DNA of 56,082 bases from Rhodobacterales bacterium (GTDB lineage: Bacteria; Pseudomonadota; Alphaproteobacteria; Rhodobacterales; Rhodobacteraceae): contig JAFLCY010000005.1 in assembly GCA_017303485.1 (NCBI GenBank), positions 12,779-68,860 on the forward strand, in the 5' to 3' direction. Below are positions 26,732 through 35,513 of this stretch, piece by piece. Below the pieces are notes generated by a model. The model did not search any database, had not been told where the DNA came from, and saw nothing but the letters and a program-made list of their open reading frames with translations. Within the stretch, counting starts at the first letter, position 1, and every line of letters begins with the position of its first letter. Both the position numbers and the translations under genes were made by a program.

Positions 26732-27613
26732 ATGGAACAGCACAACCGTTTCTGGCGCATCGCGCTGTTGTCCCTGCCGCTGGCGGTGTTCGGGCTGTTC
26801 GTGGCCTGGCCGCTGTTCAGCTCTTTCTACTACAGCTTCACCAACTGGAACGGGTTCAACCCCAACTACCGCTTCGTGGGCTTTGACAATTTCGCCAAGA
26901 TCGCCACGGACCGCCTGTTTCTGCAGGCTACCATCAACACGACACTCTGGATGATCGCCGCCATCGTGCTGCCCACCATCCTGGGGCTGATCCTGGCGCT
27001 TCTGCTTGATTCCCGCGTGACTGGCGCACGGGTGTTCAAGAGCGTCTTCTACCTGCCGATCTGCCTGTCGGCCGTGATTGTCGGGCAGATCTGGACCTGG
27101 ATCTACCAGCCCGACTGGGGCCTTCTCAACACGATCATAACCCAGATGACGGGCGAAAGGTTCAACTACGCCTGGCTGGCCAAGCCGGATACCGCACTCT
27201 GGTCGGTCATCATCGCCTGGTCCTGGCAGCAGACCGGCCTGTCCATGGTCATCTACCTGGCTGGCCTGACCGCCATTCCCGGCGACCTGCTGGAAGTCTG
27301 CGAGATCGAGGGCGCGTCGCCCTGGCAGCGGTTTCGCCGGGTGGTGCTGCCGCTGCTGGCGCCCTCGACCGTCGTCGTCATCGCGCTGTCCGTCATCAAC
27401 TCGCTGAAAGGGTTCGACATCCTCTACATCATGACCGGCGGCGGGCCGTTCAACAGTTCAGATACGCTGGCCATGCACATGTACAACGAAAGCTTCAAGA
27501 AATACCTCATGGGCTATGGCTCGGCGATCTCGGTCGTCCTGTTCCTGATCGCGCTGGCGATCATCGGCTTCTACTTCCGCCAGTTGCGCAAGGTGGACCG
27601 GATCTATGGCTGA
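26732..27613 (+). CDS. CUT1 ABC importer permease (MalF/UgpA-like)
   Basis: 293 residues with six transmembrane segments. The EAA loop is LLEVCEIEGASPWQRFRRVVLP near residue 190, and the FDILYIMTGGGPFNSSDTL block that follows it is a hallmark of sugar permeases of this class. GGGACAG precedes the ATG. Its end overlaps the next permease by eight bases. Confidence 0.93.
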   Translation: MEQHNRFWRIALLSLPLAVFGLFVAWPLFSSFYYSFTNWNGFNPNYRFVGFDNFAKIATDRLFLQATINTTLWMIAAIVLPTILGLILALLLDSRVTGARVFKSVFYLPICLSAVIVGQIWTWIYQPDWGLLNTIITQMTGERFNYAWLAKPDTALWSVIIAWSWQQTGLSMVIYLAGLTAIPGDLLEVCEIEGASPWQRFRRVVLPLLAPSTVVVIALSVINSLKGFDILYIMTGGGPFNSSDTLAMHMYNESFKKYLMGYGSAISVVLFLIALAIIGFYFRQLRKVDRIYG

Positions 27614-28454
27614 GCCCCTGCCCATGCGGCGCTTCAACCCCTGGCCCGCGACGATCTTTGTGATCCTGACCGTGCTGGCGGTGCTGTTCCTGCTCCCGAC
27701 CGCTGGCGTGCTTCTGTCCTCGGTCAAGACGACACGCGAAATCTCGATGGGCGATCTCTGGTCGCTGCCCGGAAGCCTTTACCTCGGCAACTTTGCCGAA
27801 GTGCTGGGAAACCCCGCTGTCCATCGGTACTTCCTCAACACGCTTCTCGTGACGCTGCCGGCAACGGCCGTTTCCATCTCGCTCGGCGCGCTTGCGGGCT
27901 ATGTTTTCGCCAAACTGCCGTTCCGCGGCTCGAACGTCCTGTTCCTGACCATCGTCGCCGGGATGTTCTTTCCGCCGCAGGTGATCCTTGTGCCGCTCTT
28001 TCGCCTCTTCAACGGACTGGGGCTGATCGACACGCTCTGGCCGGTCATCATCGTACATTCGGCGCTTGGCCTGCCGATCTGCGTCCTGATGATGCGCAAC
28101 TTCTTCGCCACCGTTCCCAATGCCCTGCGTGAGGCGGCGATCATGGAGGGTGCGAATGAATGGCAGGTCCTGACCCGCGTCGTCCTGCCCCTGTCTTTAC
28201 CGGCCCTGGCGGTTCTTGCGACGCTTCAGTTCACCTGGATCTGGAACGATTTCCTCTGGCCGCTGATCTTTACCCAGTCCGACAACAAGCGGACGATCAT
28301 GATCGGCATCGTCAACCTCAAGGGCCAGTATTCCGTCGCTTGGGGCGTGCAGGGCGCGTTGTCTCTGGTGGCCAGCCTGCCCACGCTTCTTGTCTTCCTC
28401 TTCTTCCAGCGCTTCTTCATCAAAGGCATGACCATGGGCGCGGTCAAAGGATAA
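27606..28454 (+). CDS. CUT1 ABC importer permease (MalG/UgpE-like)
   Basis: 282 residues, six transmembrane segments. The EAA loop is LREAAIMEGANEWQVLTRVVLP near residue 180, followed by FTWIWNDFLWPLIF, the usual MalG-type sequence. Starts inside the end of the first permease and is followed after three bases by the ATPase gene, so the four importer genes form one transcription unit. Confidence 0.93.
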   Translation: MAEPLPMRRFNPWPATIFVILTVLAVLFLLPTAGVLLSSVKTTREISMGDLWSLPGSLYLGNFAEVLGNPAVHRYFLNTLLVTLPATAVSISLGALAGYVFAKLPFRGSNVLFLTIVAGMFFPPQVILVPLFRLFNGLGLIDTLWPVIIVHSALGLPICVLMMRNFFATVPNALREAAIMEGANEWQVLTRVVLPLSLPALAVLATLQFTWIWNDFLWPLIFTQSDNKRTIMIGIVNLKGQYSVAWGVQGALSLVASLPTLLVFLFFQRFFIKGMTMGAVKG

Positions 28455-28457
28455 CCC

Positions 28458-29510
28458 ATGGCACAGCTTCAACTTTCCGACCTTCGCAAATCCTTCGGCC
28501 CGGCACGGGTGATCAAGGGGCTCGACCTCGACATCGCCGATGGCGAGTTCGTCGTCTTCGTCGGCCCTTCGGGTTGCGGCAAGTCCACAACGCTCCGCAT
28601 GATCGCGGGGCTCGAGGATGTTACCTCGGGCCTGATCCGGCTGGATGGCAGCGACTTGACCCGCACCCGCCCTGCCGACCGTGGCATCGCCATGGTCTTC
28701 CAGTCCTATGCGCTGTTCCCGCACATGACGGTGGCCGAGAACATCGGCTTCGGCCTGCAGCTTCGGAAGGAGGACCGCGCCACGATCGCGAAGCGCGTCG
28801 CCGAGGTCGCCGAGACGCTGCAACTGACCCCACTCCTCGCCCGGTATCCGCGCGAGCTGTCAGGCGGCCAGCGCCAGCGTGTCGCCATAGGCCGTGCTAT
28901 CATCCGCGAGCCAAAGGTCTTCCTGTTCGACGAGCCGCTCTCCAACCTTGATGCCGCGCTTCGCGTCCAGATGCGCCTGGAGATCGCCCGACTGCACCGG
29001 CACCTCGGGGCAACGATGGTCTATGTGACGCATGACCAGGTCGAGGCGATGACGCTGGCCGACCGGATCGTTGTGTTCAATGACGGCCGGATCGAACAGG
29101 TCGGTACGCCGATGGAACTGTACGAGCATCCCGCAAACCGGTTCGTGGCCGGGTTCATCGGGGCGCCTGCGATGAACTTCCTTCCGGCGCAAGCGACCAG
29201 CTCCGGACTTGAGGTTCCGGGACTTGCGCCGATGCCGATGCCGTCTGGCAAGGAGGGGGCAACCGAACTGGGTCTGCGGCCCGAGCATCTGACCGTTGTG
29301 GATGCCTCCACGGCAGATATTGTCGGCGAGGTCGAACTGATCGAACGCCTCGGGGCCGAGACCTATGCCTATGTGCGCGTGCCCGGACAGCCTTCGGACC
29401 TGACGCTCAGGCTGCCCGGTGAAACCCGGATGCGCGGTGGAAGCAGCATTGCGCTGAAGATCGACTGGACGCGCGCGAAATGGTTCGACGCAAGCGGACG
29501 GGTTCTCTGA
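28458..29510 (+). CDS. CUT1 ABC importer ATP-binding protein (UgpC/MsmK-like)
   Basis: 350 residues. Walker A is [16 protein letters not shown], the Q-loop [14 protein letters not shown], the signature [14 protein letters not shown], Walker [12 protein letters not shown] and the H-loop [13 protein letters not shown]-terminal OB/TOBE domain includes [15 protein letters not shown], typical of MalK/UgpC. Last gene of the importer operon; the DNA beyond it is decayed. Confidence 0.93.
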   Translation: MAQLQLSDLRKSFGPARVIKGLDLDIADGEFVVFVGPSGCGKSTTLRMIAGLEDVTSGLIRLDGSDLTRTRPADRGIAMVFQSYALFPHMTVAENIGFGLQLRKEDRATIAKRVAEVAETLQLTPLLARYPRELSGGQRQRVAIGRAIIREPKVFLFDEPLSNLDAALRVQMRLEIARLHRHLGATMVYVTHDQVEAMTLADRIVVFNDGRIEQVGTPMELYEHPANRFVAGFIGAPAMNFLPAQATSSGLEVPGLAPMPMPSGKEGATELGLRPEHLTVVDASTADIVGEVELIERLGAETYAYVRVPGQPSDLTLRLPGETRMRGGSSIALKIDWTRAKWFDASGRVL

Positions 29511-29580
29511 CCTGATCCGTACCTGTTGCCATCCCAGAGACAGCTTTGACGCAGGTAATCCGTTCAACGCCCGTAACTGG

Positions 29581-29991
29581 CTGGGAACCGCGGAAATCCG
29601 CAAGCTGGTCCAGGCGATTGCATTGGCCGAGTCGGTGGAGATCGACCTGGACTACGAGAACGCCTATCCGGTCACGCAGAATTCGCCAGAGATCGCCGAC
29701 CATGTCATTGCGGCGGCGGTGAGCATCTTCGGAAAGGACGCGGTCATCGTCGACCCGGAACCAGAGCTTTGGTCTGATGATTTCGGAATAATGTCGAACC
29801 TGCGCCCCGGATGCTATTTTCAACTGGGTCAACTGGACGAAAACCACGGAGCCTATTGCCACCATCCGGACTACGATTTCAACGACCGCTTGCTGGCGCA
29901 AGGTGCCAGTCTCTGGGTTCGTCTCGCAGAACAGCGCATGCAATGGTCTTGCCGGGAGAACACGGCTTTTCGTGGGACGGGGGCAGGCTAG
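29581..29991 (+). pseudogene. C-terminal remnant of an M20-family amidohydrolase
   Basis: The frame reads IRKLVQAIALAESVEIDLDY, then AYPVTQN and, later, CHHPDYDFNDRLLAQGASLW ending in VRLAE. This is the usual C-terminus of M20 peptidases/hippurate hydrolases (xHNPxYDFNDxxLPxGAxxWVRLAE). The metal-binding N-terminal half is missing, and immediately upstream lies the intact ATPase gene, so only about 130 codons remain. The frame ends where a transposase remnant on the other strand begins, suggesting loss through insertion and deletion. Confidence 0.75.
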
Positions 29992-30152
29992 GTGTGAATT
30001 CTCGGCATCTGGTGGATCGGGTTCAAGATGAATCGATCTGGTTCTAATGTCCAGATTTTGCAGTTGTATTCGTAGGGCGTGAGGCCGCTCAGCGTCTTTA
30101 GCCGTCGTGCGAGACGCAGGCCGCCAGGAAGTCAACGAGGTGTGTCCGCAGC
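29988..30152 (-). pseudogene. IS481-type transposase C-terminal remnant with frameshift
   Basis: Reading the minus strand, LRTHLVDFLAA is followed after a one-base deletion near 30108 by ARRLKTLSGLTPYEYNCKIW and then EPDRF and NPIHQMP before a stop at 29988. This closely follows the well-known end of IS481-type transposases (ARRLKTLxGLTPYEFICKxW...PDRF..NPIHQMPGLNT). The catalytic core and upstream part are gone. The sequence from 30153 to 30284 holds nothing I can recognise. Confidence 0.8.
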
Positions 30153-30267
30153 TCACTCACAGCATGCTAGGTCCCTATGACAACAGCGGTAACAATAGTC
30201 CGACCAGGAAACCGTGCCCCGCTCACTTCAATGTGGCCAACCGTTTTCTTTTAGATAAGTCCACCCG

Positions 30268-30286
30268 GAGCAAAGATCCTTCGCTC
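30268..30286 (-). terminator. Weak hairpin at the end of the ribose/MocE operon
   Basis: GAGCAAAG and CTTCGCTC form an eight-base stem with one mismatch around ATC, overlapping the stop codon of the Rieske gene. On the minus strand it is followed within about 15 bases by an A/T-rich stretch rather than a clean T run, so function as a terminator is only possible. Confidence 0.25.
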
Positions 30287-30617
30287 ACTCCAGAAGCAAC
30301 TGAACCTCGTCGCCGACAAGACGCACCGGATAGGTGCGCAGGTCCACGCAGGCAGGAAGTTTGCGCGATTCCCCAGTGCGGTAGTCGAAGGTTCCGAAAT
30401 GCCGCGGACATTCGATGATCCCGCCATCGACCAGCCCACCGGCAAGGTGAATCTTCTCGTGCGAGCAATGGCCATCCATGGCGAAAAACTCGCCTTCGGC
30501 CGAGCGGATGACGACAAAGGTCCGGTTGCCGAAGTCGAAGCGGATCACATCCTCAAGCGACACATCATCGACCTTGCAGGCGGTGACCCATTGGCCGGAC
30601 TTGGTGGCGGTAGTCAT
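30285..30617 (-). CDS. MocE-type Rieske [2Fe-2S] ferredoxin
   Basis: About 110 residues. The Rieske cluster motif is CSH, 16 residues, then CPRH (CxH-x16-CxxH), and the surroundings DVIRFDFGNRTFVVIRSAEG and LPACVDLRTYPVRL follow the MocE group first named from rhizopine catabolism. The ATG at 30617 has AAAGGAA upstream; the longer frame adds unrelated residues. Last gene of the ribose-type operon, 25 bases after a membrane di-iron hydroxylase, so it probably passes electrons to that enzyme. No ferredoxin reductase gene is in the window; a housekeeping one may serve. Confidence 0.85.
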   Translation of the reverse strand: MTTATKSGQWVTACKVDDVSLEDVIRFDFGNRTFVVIRSAEGEFFAMDGHCSHEKIHLAGGLVDGGIIECPRHFGTFDYRTGESRKLPACVDLRTYPVRLVGDEVQLLLE

Positions 30618-30642
30618 GGGGCGTTCCTTTCGTACGATCTTC

Positions 30643-31632
30643 TCAGCGGACCAGTTTCTTGGCCCTGATCCGGCGGTACATGGCTTCATCGGCTTCTGCC
30701 GAGCCGTCATGGGCGGTGCCGAACCATTCATCCAGCGGGATGCGCCGTTCGCCGTAGTTCACCTCGAAATACTTGTGGTGCAGGTAGTGGTAGAAGTTGT
30801 CGGTGTTGATCGCCGAGTCGTCCGAGGTGACGATCCGGTCGAACCCGACATGTGATTTCGCGGGCGACAGGCCGGCGTGCATCAGCTGGAACATCGCGTG
30901 CAGGGGATGCAACGGCACGATGAAGTGGATCAGCACGCCCGAGAAGTAGAACAGATGCTCCAGCGTCGACATCGACATGCCGGACCAGGGCCCCGGGTTG
31001 ACGTTCTTGTGGTGGACGCGGTGGATCAGGTGATACAGCGGCCCTACGTGGATCAGCCGATGGATCAGGTAGAAGTGCAACTCGCGCCAGGCCGGCACTA
31101 GCAGCAGCGCGATCACGAACCAGACCGGATGGGCCGCAAACTCGAGGAACGGCAGGTAGTTGTTAGCGTAAAGCCACCAGGTCACGCATTCGATAGCCGT
31201 CCAGACCGGTACGCCGCTACAGAATGTCCAGAAGATGTTTTCGGCGTTCTGGCTGCCGAACAGGAAGTCCGGATTGTCGCTGTCAGGCCAGCGGGCGTTG
31301 TACTTGAAGTTCGTCTCCTGATGCCTTCGGATGTAGAGGATCAGGTGGAATCCGCCGTAGAAAAGCAGCGTCCATCCCACGTTGCGCAGAAGGATCAGCA
31401 GGATCCAGTCGATCTGGAAGGTCTGCATTCGGGCCAGGTCCGGCGTCAGAAACAGCCAGGACACCAGCGCGACGGTGAAATAGGAAAAGTTCCACGGCCA
31501 CACATAGCCTGGCAGCCATTTCAGGAACTTCTTCGGCTGCGCGGGCCAGACGAAGATCGGCGCACGTTGCGGCTTCTTGTTCGGCGTCCAGTGTCCGCGC
31601 TTGTCGCGGCTGCCAAAGTCAGTGTCTTTCAT
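30643..31632 (-). CDS. Membrane di-iron fatty-acid hydroxylase/sterol desaturase-superfamily oxygenase
   Basis: About 329 residues with four or more membrane segments (for example ILLILLRNVGWTLLFYGGF and VWFVIALLLVPAW). The histidine boxes are HRLIH, HRVHH and, near the C-terminus, HYLHH, as in PF04116 enzymes that hydroxylate or desaturate using O2 and a di-iron centre. These need an electron donor, supplied here by the adjacent Rieske protein. ATG 31632 was chosen; an ATG at 31644 is possible. A lipid oxidase inside a sugar importer operon is unusual, and oxidative removal of an O-alkyl group from the imported compound is one hypothesis. Confidence 0.85.
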   Translation of the reverse strand: MKDTDFGSRDKRGHWTPNKKPQRAPIFVWPAQPKKFLKWLPGYVWPWNFSYFTVALVSWLFLTPDLARMQTFQIDWILLILLRNVGWTLLFYGGFHLILYIRRHQETNFKYNARWPDSDNPDFLFGSQNAENIFWTFCSGVPVWTAIECVTWWLYANNYLPFLEFAAHPVWFVIALLLVPAWRELHFYLIHRLIHVGPLYHLIHRVHHKNVNPGPWSGMSMSTLEHLFYFSGVLIHFIVPLHPLHAMFQLMHAGLSPAKSHVGFDRIVTSDDSAINTDNFYHYLHHKYFEVNYGERRIPLDEWFGTAHDGSAEADEAMYRRIRAKKLVR

Positions 31633-31690
31633 CTTTTGTCTCATCGTCTGCAAGAGAACGGGCCGTCCGCAGGGCGGGCAACCGGTTCGA

Positions 31691-32512
31691 TCAATGGTCA
31701 AGGCGCCGGGCGAACTCTTCCAGAAGGGCGTCCGGCACGGTGGCGACCTCGTTGGCCGCCGGGAAGGATTTGGTCAACACATCGGCCCGGAAGGCCTGCA
31801 GCGACCGGATGCGTTCGGCGTCGATCTCGCGGTAAAGCCGCGCCAGATCGCCGTATTTGCGGGCATGACGCGGGGTCGCCGCGCCCTCGCCGCAGATGTC
31901 GTTGGTGAACAGGAAGGCGACCTCTGCCGCCGGACCTGACCCCAGGGACACGGTCACCAATCCGCTGCGACGGCTGAGTTCCGCCATCAGCGGGGCAGGT
32001 ACCAGTTCGGCCTCGACGGCGAAGGCCCCGGCCTCCTCCAGCCGGCGGAAGCGGTGATACAGCTCTACCGCCTCGTCCGCCGTCTTGCCCACCGCACGGA
32101 CCGACCCGACCCAGGTCGACTTGCGCGGCACGAACCCCAGGTGCCCCATCACGGGAATGTCCTCGGCCGCCAGCAGAGAGACGATCGACAGCCGCCGTGC
32201 CGTGATCACCGCATCCGCGCCATCGGTCAGCGCCTTGAACGCGGTCCGCAGGATCTCGTCGTCGGTGATGGCCTCGGCAAACCCAAGGGCCGCGGTCACG
32301 AAAAGCCGCGACGACCCTTTGCGCACCTCGGCAACGTTCGCGGCACGGCAGACCGCCAGTTCGATCCCTGCCGCTTCGGCCGCTGCCGCCTCGACCGCGC
32401 TGTTGCAGGTGACCTGCGCAAAGGCGCCGTGCCGTCCCTTCGCCTGTTTCAGCGAAGCGACGGTCGCCAGCCTCTGGCTGTCCCGAACGGCCCAATCGAA
32501 GATGCGTGCCAC
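31691..32512 (-). CDS. Divergent ketopantoate hydroxymethyltransferase (PanB)-like protein
   Basis: About 273 residues. The clearest match to PanB is IPVMGHLGFVPRKS, then GKTADEAVELYHR and EEAGAFAVEAELVP, and the C-terminal ARKYGDLARLYREID block also aligns. The PanB positions that hold Mg2+ and substrate are changed: VGDS reads VCRA, the ADLPF aspartate is replaced (TAALGF), and the KLEGG block reads ITARRL. The histidine in MGHLG and the glutamate in AELVP remain. Ketopantoate synthesis is therefore unlikely. The start is GTG 32512 with AAGGG nine bases upstream, five bases after the RbsD stop. Its role is unknown; C1 transfer or an aldol/lyase step fits the fold. Confidence 0.75.
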   Translation of the reverse strand: MARIFDWAVRDSQRLATVASLKQAKGRHGAFAQVTCNSAVEAAAAEAAGIELAVCRAANVAEVRKGSSRLFVTAALGFAEAITDDEILRTAFKALTDGADAVITARRLSIVSLLAAEDIPVMGHLGFVPRKSTWVGSVRAVGKTADEAVELYHRFRRLEEAGAFAVEAELVPAPLMAELSRRSGLVTVSLGSGPAAEVAFLFTNDICGEGAATPRHARKYGDLARLYREIDAERIRSLQAFRADVLTKSFPAANEVATVPDALLEEFARRLDH

Positions 32513-32517
32513 GATGG

Positions 32518-32982
32518 TCAGCCCTTCGTCATCTTGCGGGCGTATTCGGGCGGCGCGACGGTCCCGGGTTTCGAGAACCACTGCGGCACGTCCACCCCGG
32601 AATACAGCAGGATGTTGCCCCAGGGATCAAAGGCCCCGGTCCGCACGATGACCTTGGCCTTGGCCGCCATCTCGCCCAGGATCGTGGCATGCGGGACCAT
32701 CGCATGGTCGCTGTCGGCGAACAGCGCGCGGACGGTCTGCAGAAGTATCGGGTTGTGATCGGGCAACTCGTTCGCATAGGCCACCTTTTCGGCCACGAGA
32801 TCATCGGCGATAAGCGACAGGACGGTCTTCAGGTCCGGCAAGTCCGGCATCAGCGCCAGGTCGATCCGCCAGCTTGTGCGCGGGATCGGAAAGCCCGCAT
32901 CGCAGACGATCATCAGGTCGCCATGGCCCATTTCGGCAATCGCGTGGCTGAGTTCGGCATTCAACAGACGGCCGCGTTTCAT
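32518..32982 (-). CDS. rbsD: RbsD/FucU-family sugar pyranase (mutarotase)
   Basis: 154 residues. The N-terminus MKRGRLLNAELSHAIAEMGH carries the catalytic histidine of RbsD/FucU, followed by DLMIVCDAGFPIP, and the C-terminal AFDPWGNILLYSGVDV matches the family. RbsD interconverts beta-pyranose and beta-furanose forms so that the kinase can act. It sits 31 bases after the ribokinase-family gene. Slightly longer than the usual 139-140 residues, with a C-terminal extension. The sugar may be ribose or a derivative of it. Confidence 0.9.
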   Translation of the reverse strand: MKRGRLLNAELSHAIAEMGHGDLMIVCDAGFPIPRTSWRIDLALMPDLPDLKTVLSLIADDLVAEKVAYANELPDHNPILLQTVRALFADSDHAMVPHATILGEMAAKAKVIVRTGAFDPWGNILLYSGVDVPQWFSKPGTVAPPEYARKMTKG

Positions 32983-33013
32983 TGGCTTGCTCCCCTATGT
33001 CCAATCCAGGTGG

Positions 33014-33901
33014 TCATTTCAGCATCTCCATCAGCTCGGCCCGGCGCGGCATCGACGGGATCACCCCCAGCCGCGTGCAGGCATGTGCCCCCGCGGCAAC
33101 GCCCCAGCGCACGGCCTCGACCAGGGGCTTGCCCTCGCCCAGGGCGACGGCAAAGGCCGCGTTGAAGGAATCCCCCGCGCCTGTCGTATCGACGACCTCG
33201 ACCGCAGGGGCCGGGACCACCAGGTCATGCGTGTCGTCCAGGATCAGCGCGCCCTCGCCGCCCATGGTGACGACGACCGACCCCACCCCGCGCCGCCGCA
33301 GTTCGACCGCCAAGTCATGCAGGCCCAGAAGCAGTCGCAATTCACTTTCGTTCGGCGTCAGATAGTCGACATGTTTCAACAGGCCCTCCGGCAGCGCGGT
33401 GGCCGGGGCCGGGTTCAGGATTGTCCGGGCGCCTGCGGCACGGCCCAGCTCCATCGCCCGCGCGGCGGCTGCGACGGGTATCTCCAGCACCGACATCACC
33501 ACATCACTTCCGGCGATCCGGTCCCGGGCGGTATCGACCAGCGCCGGGTCCATCAACGTGTTCGCGCCCATGTCGAGGATGATGAAATTGTCCCCGGCCT
33601 GGTTCAGGATGATGAAGCCGACGCCGGTCGCCCTTTCAGACGTCCGCATCACATGCGCCATGTCGACGCCCTCGGCCGCGTAAAGCCGGGTGGCGACGGT
33701 GGCCAGGTCATCCTCGCCCAGGCAGGTGACCAGGGCCGACTGCGCCCCAAGGCGTGCGACACCGACCGCCTGGTTCGATCCCTTGCCACCCGGGCCAAGG
33801 TCGAAGTCAGACCCGAACAGGGTCTGACCGAAGATCGGGATGACAGGCGAGCGGATCGTCAGACCCACGGCAAAGCTGCCGACAACGGTGATCTTGGTCA
33901 T
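33014..33901 (-). CDS. rbsK: Ribokinase-family (PfkB) carbohydrate kinase
   Basis: 295 residues. PfkB signature 1 is present as GPGGKGSNQAVGVARLG near residue 38, and signature 2 as VDTTGAGDSFNAAFAVALG near residue 235, with the catalytic aspartate in TTGAGD. NPAPATALPEGLLKHVDYLTPNESE is typical of ribokinases. It would phosphorylate the sugar delivered by the importer. The gene follows the ATPase after 24 bases and precedes RbsD. Ribose is the default substrate, but the unusual downstream genes leave room for another pentose. Confidence 0.92.
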   Translation of the reverse strand: MTKITVVGSFAVGLTIRSPVIPIFGQTLFGSDFDLGPGGKGSNQAVGVARLGAQSALVTCLGEDDLATVATRLYAAEGVDMAHVMRTSERATGVGFIILNQAGDNFIILDMGANTLMDPALVDTARDRIAGSDVVMSVLEIPVAAAARAMELGRAAGARTILNPAPATALPEGLLKHVDYLTPNESELRLLLGLHDLAVELRRRGVGSVVVTMGGEGALILDDTHDLVVPAPAVEVVDTTGAGDSFNAAFAVALGEGKPLVEAVRWGVAAGAHACTRLGVIPSMPRRAELMEMLK

Positions 33902-33925
33902 GGGCGTCCCCCCTTCGCTGTGCTG

Positions 33926-35449
33926 TCAGGCTGCATTGCGGCCCACCTTCCGGGTTGCCAGCGACATGACCGCTTCCTCGGTCACCGCATCGCCGCTCAG
34001 TTCGCCCGCGATCACCTGGTTGGCCATCACGATGACCCGCCCGGAGTGCAGAACAATTTCCGGCAGTTCGGACGACACCATTAGGATGGCCAGCCCATCC
34101 GCCGCCAGCGACTTCAGGATCGCGTAGATTTCCGCCTTAGCGCCCACATCGATGCCCCGCGTCGGCTCGTGCAGGATCAGCAGCTTAGGCTGCGAGACAA
34201 GGCCGCGCGCCAGGATGATCTTCTGCTGGTTGCCGCCGCTCAGCGTGGCGATCCGCTGGCCGAAGTCCGACACCTTGGCCTGCAGGTCGGCGACATAGCG
34301 CTCCGCCGTCTCGGCGATCCTGCGGCGCTGCAACAGCCCGCCACGGCTAAAGCGCCGCAGCGTCGACGACACGATGTTTTCGGCCACGCTCATTGTCAGC
34401 AGGGCCCCGCCCGCGCGACGGTCGGCCGGTATCAGTGCCATGCCCGCCGCAATGGAATGGGCTGGTCGCGCACCCATCAGCCGGATGCCCCCGATCTCGA
34501 TCGTGCCTGACCTTGGGATCATCCCGAATATCGCGTCCGCCAGCAGGTCCTTGCCGCTGTCGGGCAGACCGGCAACGCCGACGATCTCGCCCGCGCCAAT
34601 CGTGAAGCGGATGCCGTCGATCCAGCCCGGCACCGTCAGGTCCGTGACCGAAAGCACCGGGCGAGCGGCAGCGCGCGGACCGGCCAGCCGCGAATACTGG
34701 TCCGCCGTATCCACATCGCGACCCACCATTTGCGCCACAAGATGGGCCGAGGTCACATCCGGCGTGTTGTCGATCGTGGTCAGCAGACGTCCGTCACGCA
34801 TCACGCTGATCCGGTCCGCCAGCGCGCGCACTTCGTCTAGGTGGTGTGAGACATACAGCACCGTCACCCCGCGGTCGCGCAGGGCGCGGACAATCTCGAA
34901 CAACCGTTCGCTTTCATTGGGCGACAAGGCCGAGTTCGGCTCGTCCAGCACCAGAAGCCGCGCATCCTGGGAAATCGCCCGAGCGATCTCGACCATCTGT
35001 TTCTGCGCGACAGTCAAGGTAGACACCTTGTCGTGGATGCCGATGTCGGTCAGCCCCAATCTCTCAAGCGCCTCTCGGGCGGCCTCCGATGCGCGGCGGC
35101 GGTCCAGTAGCGACAGGGCGCGTCGATTGGCAAAGCGCCCCATCAACACGTTTTCGCCCACGGTCAGGTTGTCGCACAGCGACAGTTCCTGAAACACAAC
35201 GCGAATTCCCAAGCCCTGACTGACCAGCGCCGAGCCAATGGTGACCGGGCGTCCGTCCACCAGGATCGTGCCGCGGTTCGGCTGAATCTCACCGGCCAGC
35301 ACGTTCATCATGGTGCTTTTGCCAGCCCCGTTCTCGCCGATCACGGCATGAACTTCGCCAGGCCGAAAGCTGACCGAGACGCAATCCATGGCGACGACAC
35401 CCGGATAGGCCTTGGTGATGTCCTTCAGTTCCAAAAGGGGCAGCGACAT
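33926..35449 (-). CDS. rbsA: Ribose-type ABC importer ATP-binding protein (RbsA)
   Basis: Tandem ATPase of about 507 residues (CUT2 class). The first half has Walker A GENGAGKSTMMNVLAG and a degenerate signature region TVAQKQMVEIARA; the second half has the degenerate Walker A GLPDSGKDLLA and the signature LSGGNQQKIILARG. ATG 35449 begins MSLPLLELKDITKAYPG; the upstream part of the frame is not related. It lies 64 bases after the binding protein. The sequence identifies the class; ribose itself is inferred from RbsD and the kinase. Confidence 0.92.
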   Translation of the reverse strand: MSLPLLELKDITKAYPGVVAMDCVSVSFRPGEVHAVIGENGAGKSTMMNVLAGEIQPNRGTILVDGRPVTIGSALVSQGLGIRVVFQELSLCDNLTVGENVLMGRFANRRALSLLDRRRASEAAREALERLGLTDIGIHDKVSTLTVAQKQMVEIARAISQDARLLVLDEPNSALSPNESERLFEIVRALRDRGVTVLYVSHHLDEVRALADRISVMRDGRLLTTIDNTPDVTSAHLVAQMVGRDVDTADQYSRLAGPRAAARPVLSVTDLTVPGWIDGIRFTIGAGEIVGVAGLPDSGKDLLADAIFGMIPRSGTIEIGGIRLMGARPAHSIAAGMALIPADRRAGGALLTMSVAENIVSSTLRRFSRGGLLQRRRIAETAERYVADLQAKVSDFGQRIATLSGGNQQKIILARGLVSQPKLLILHEPTRGIDVGAKAEIYAILKSLAADGLAILMVSSELPEIVLHSGRVIVMANQVIAGELSGDAVTEEAVMSLATRKVGRNAA

Positions 35450-35513
35450 GGTCTTTGGGTCCGGTCCGGAGTTCGGGATCGGCGCCCTGGGACAACCCCG
35501 GGGCGCCGAAAGG

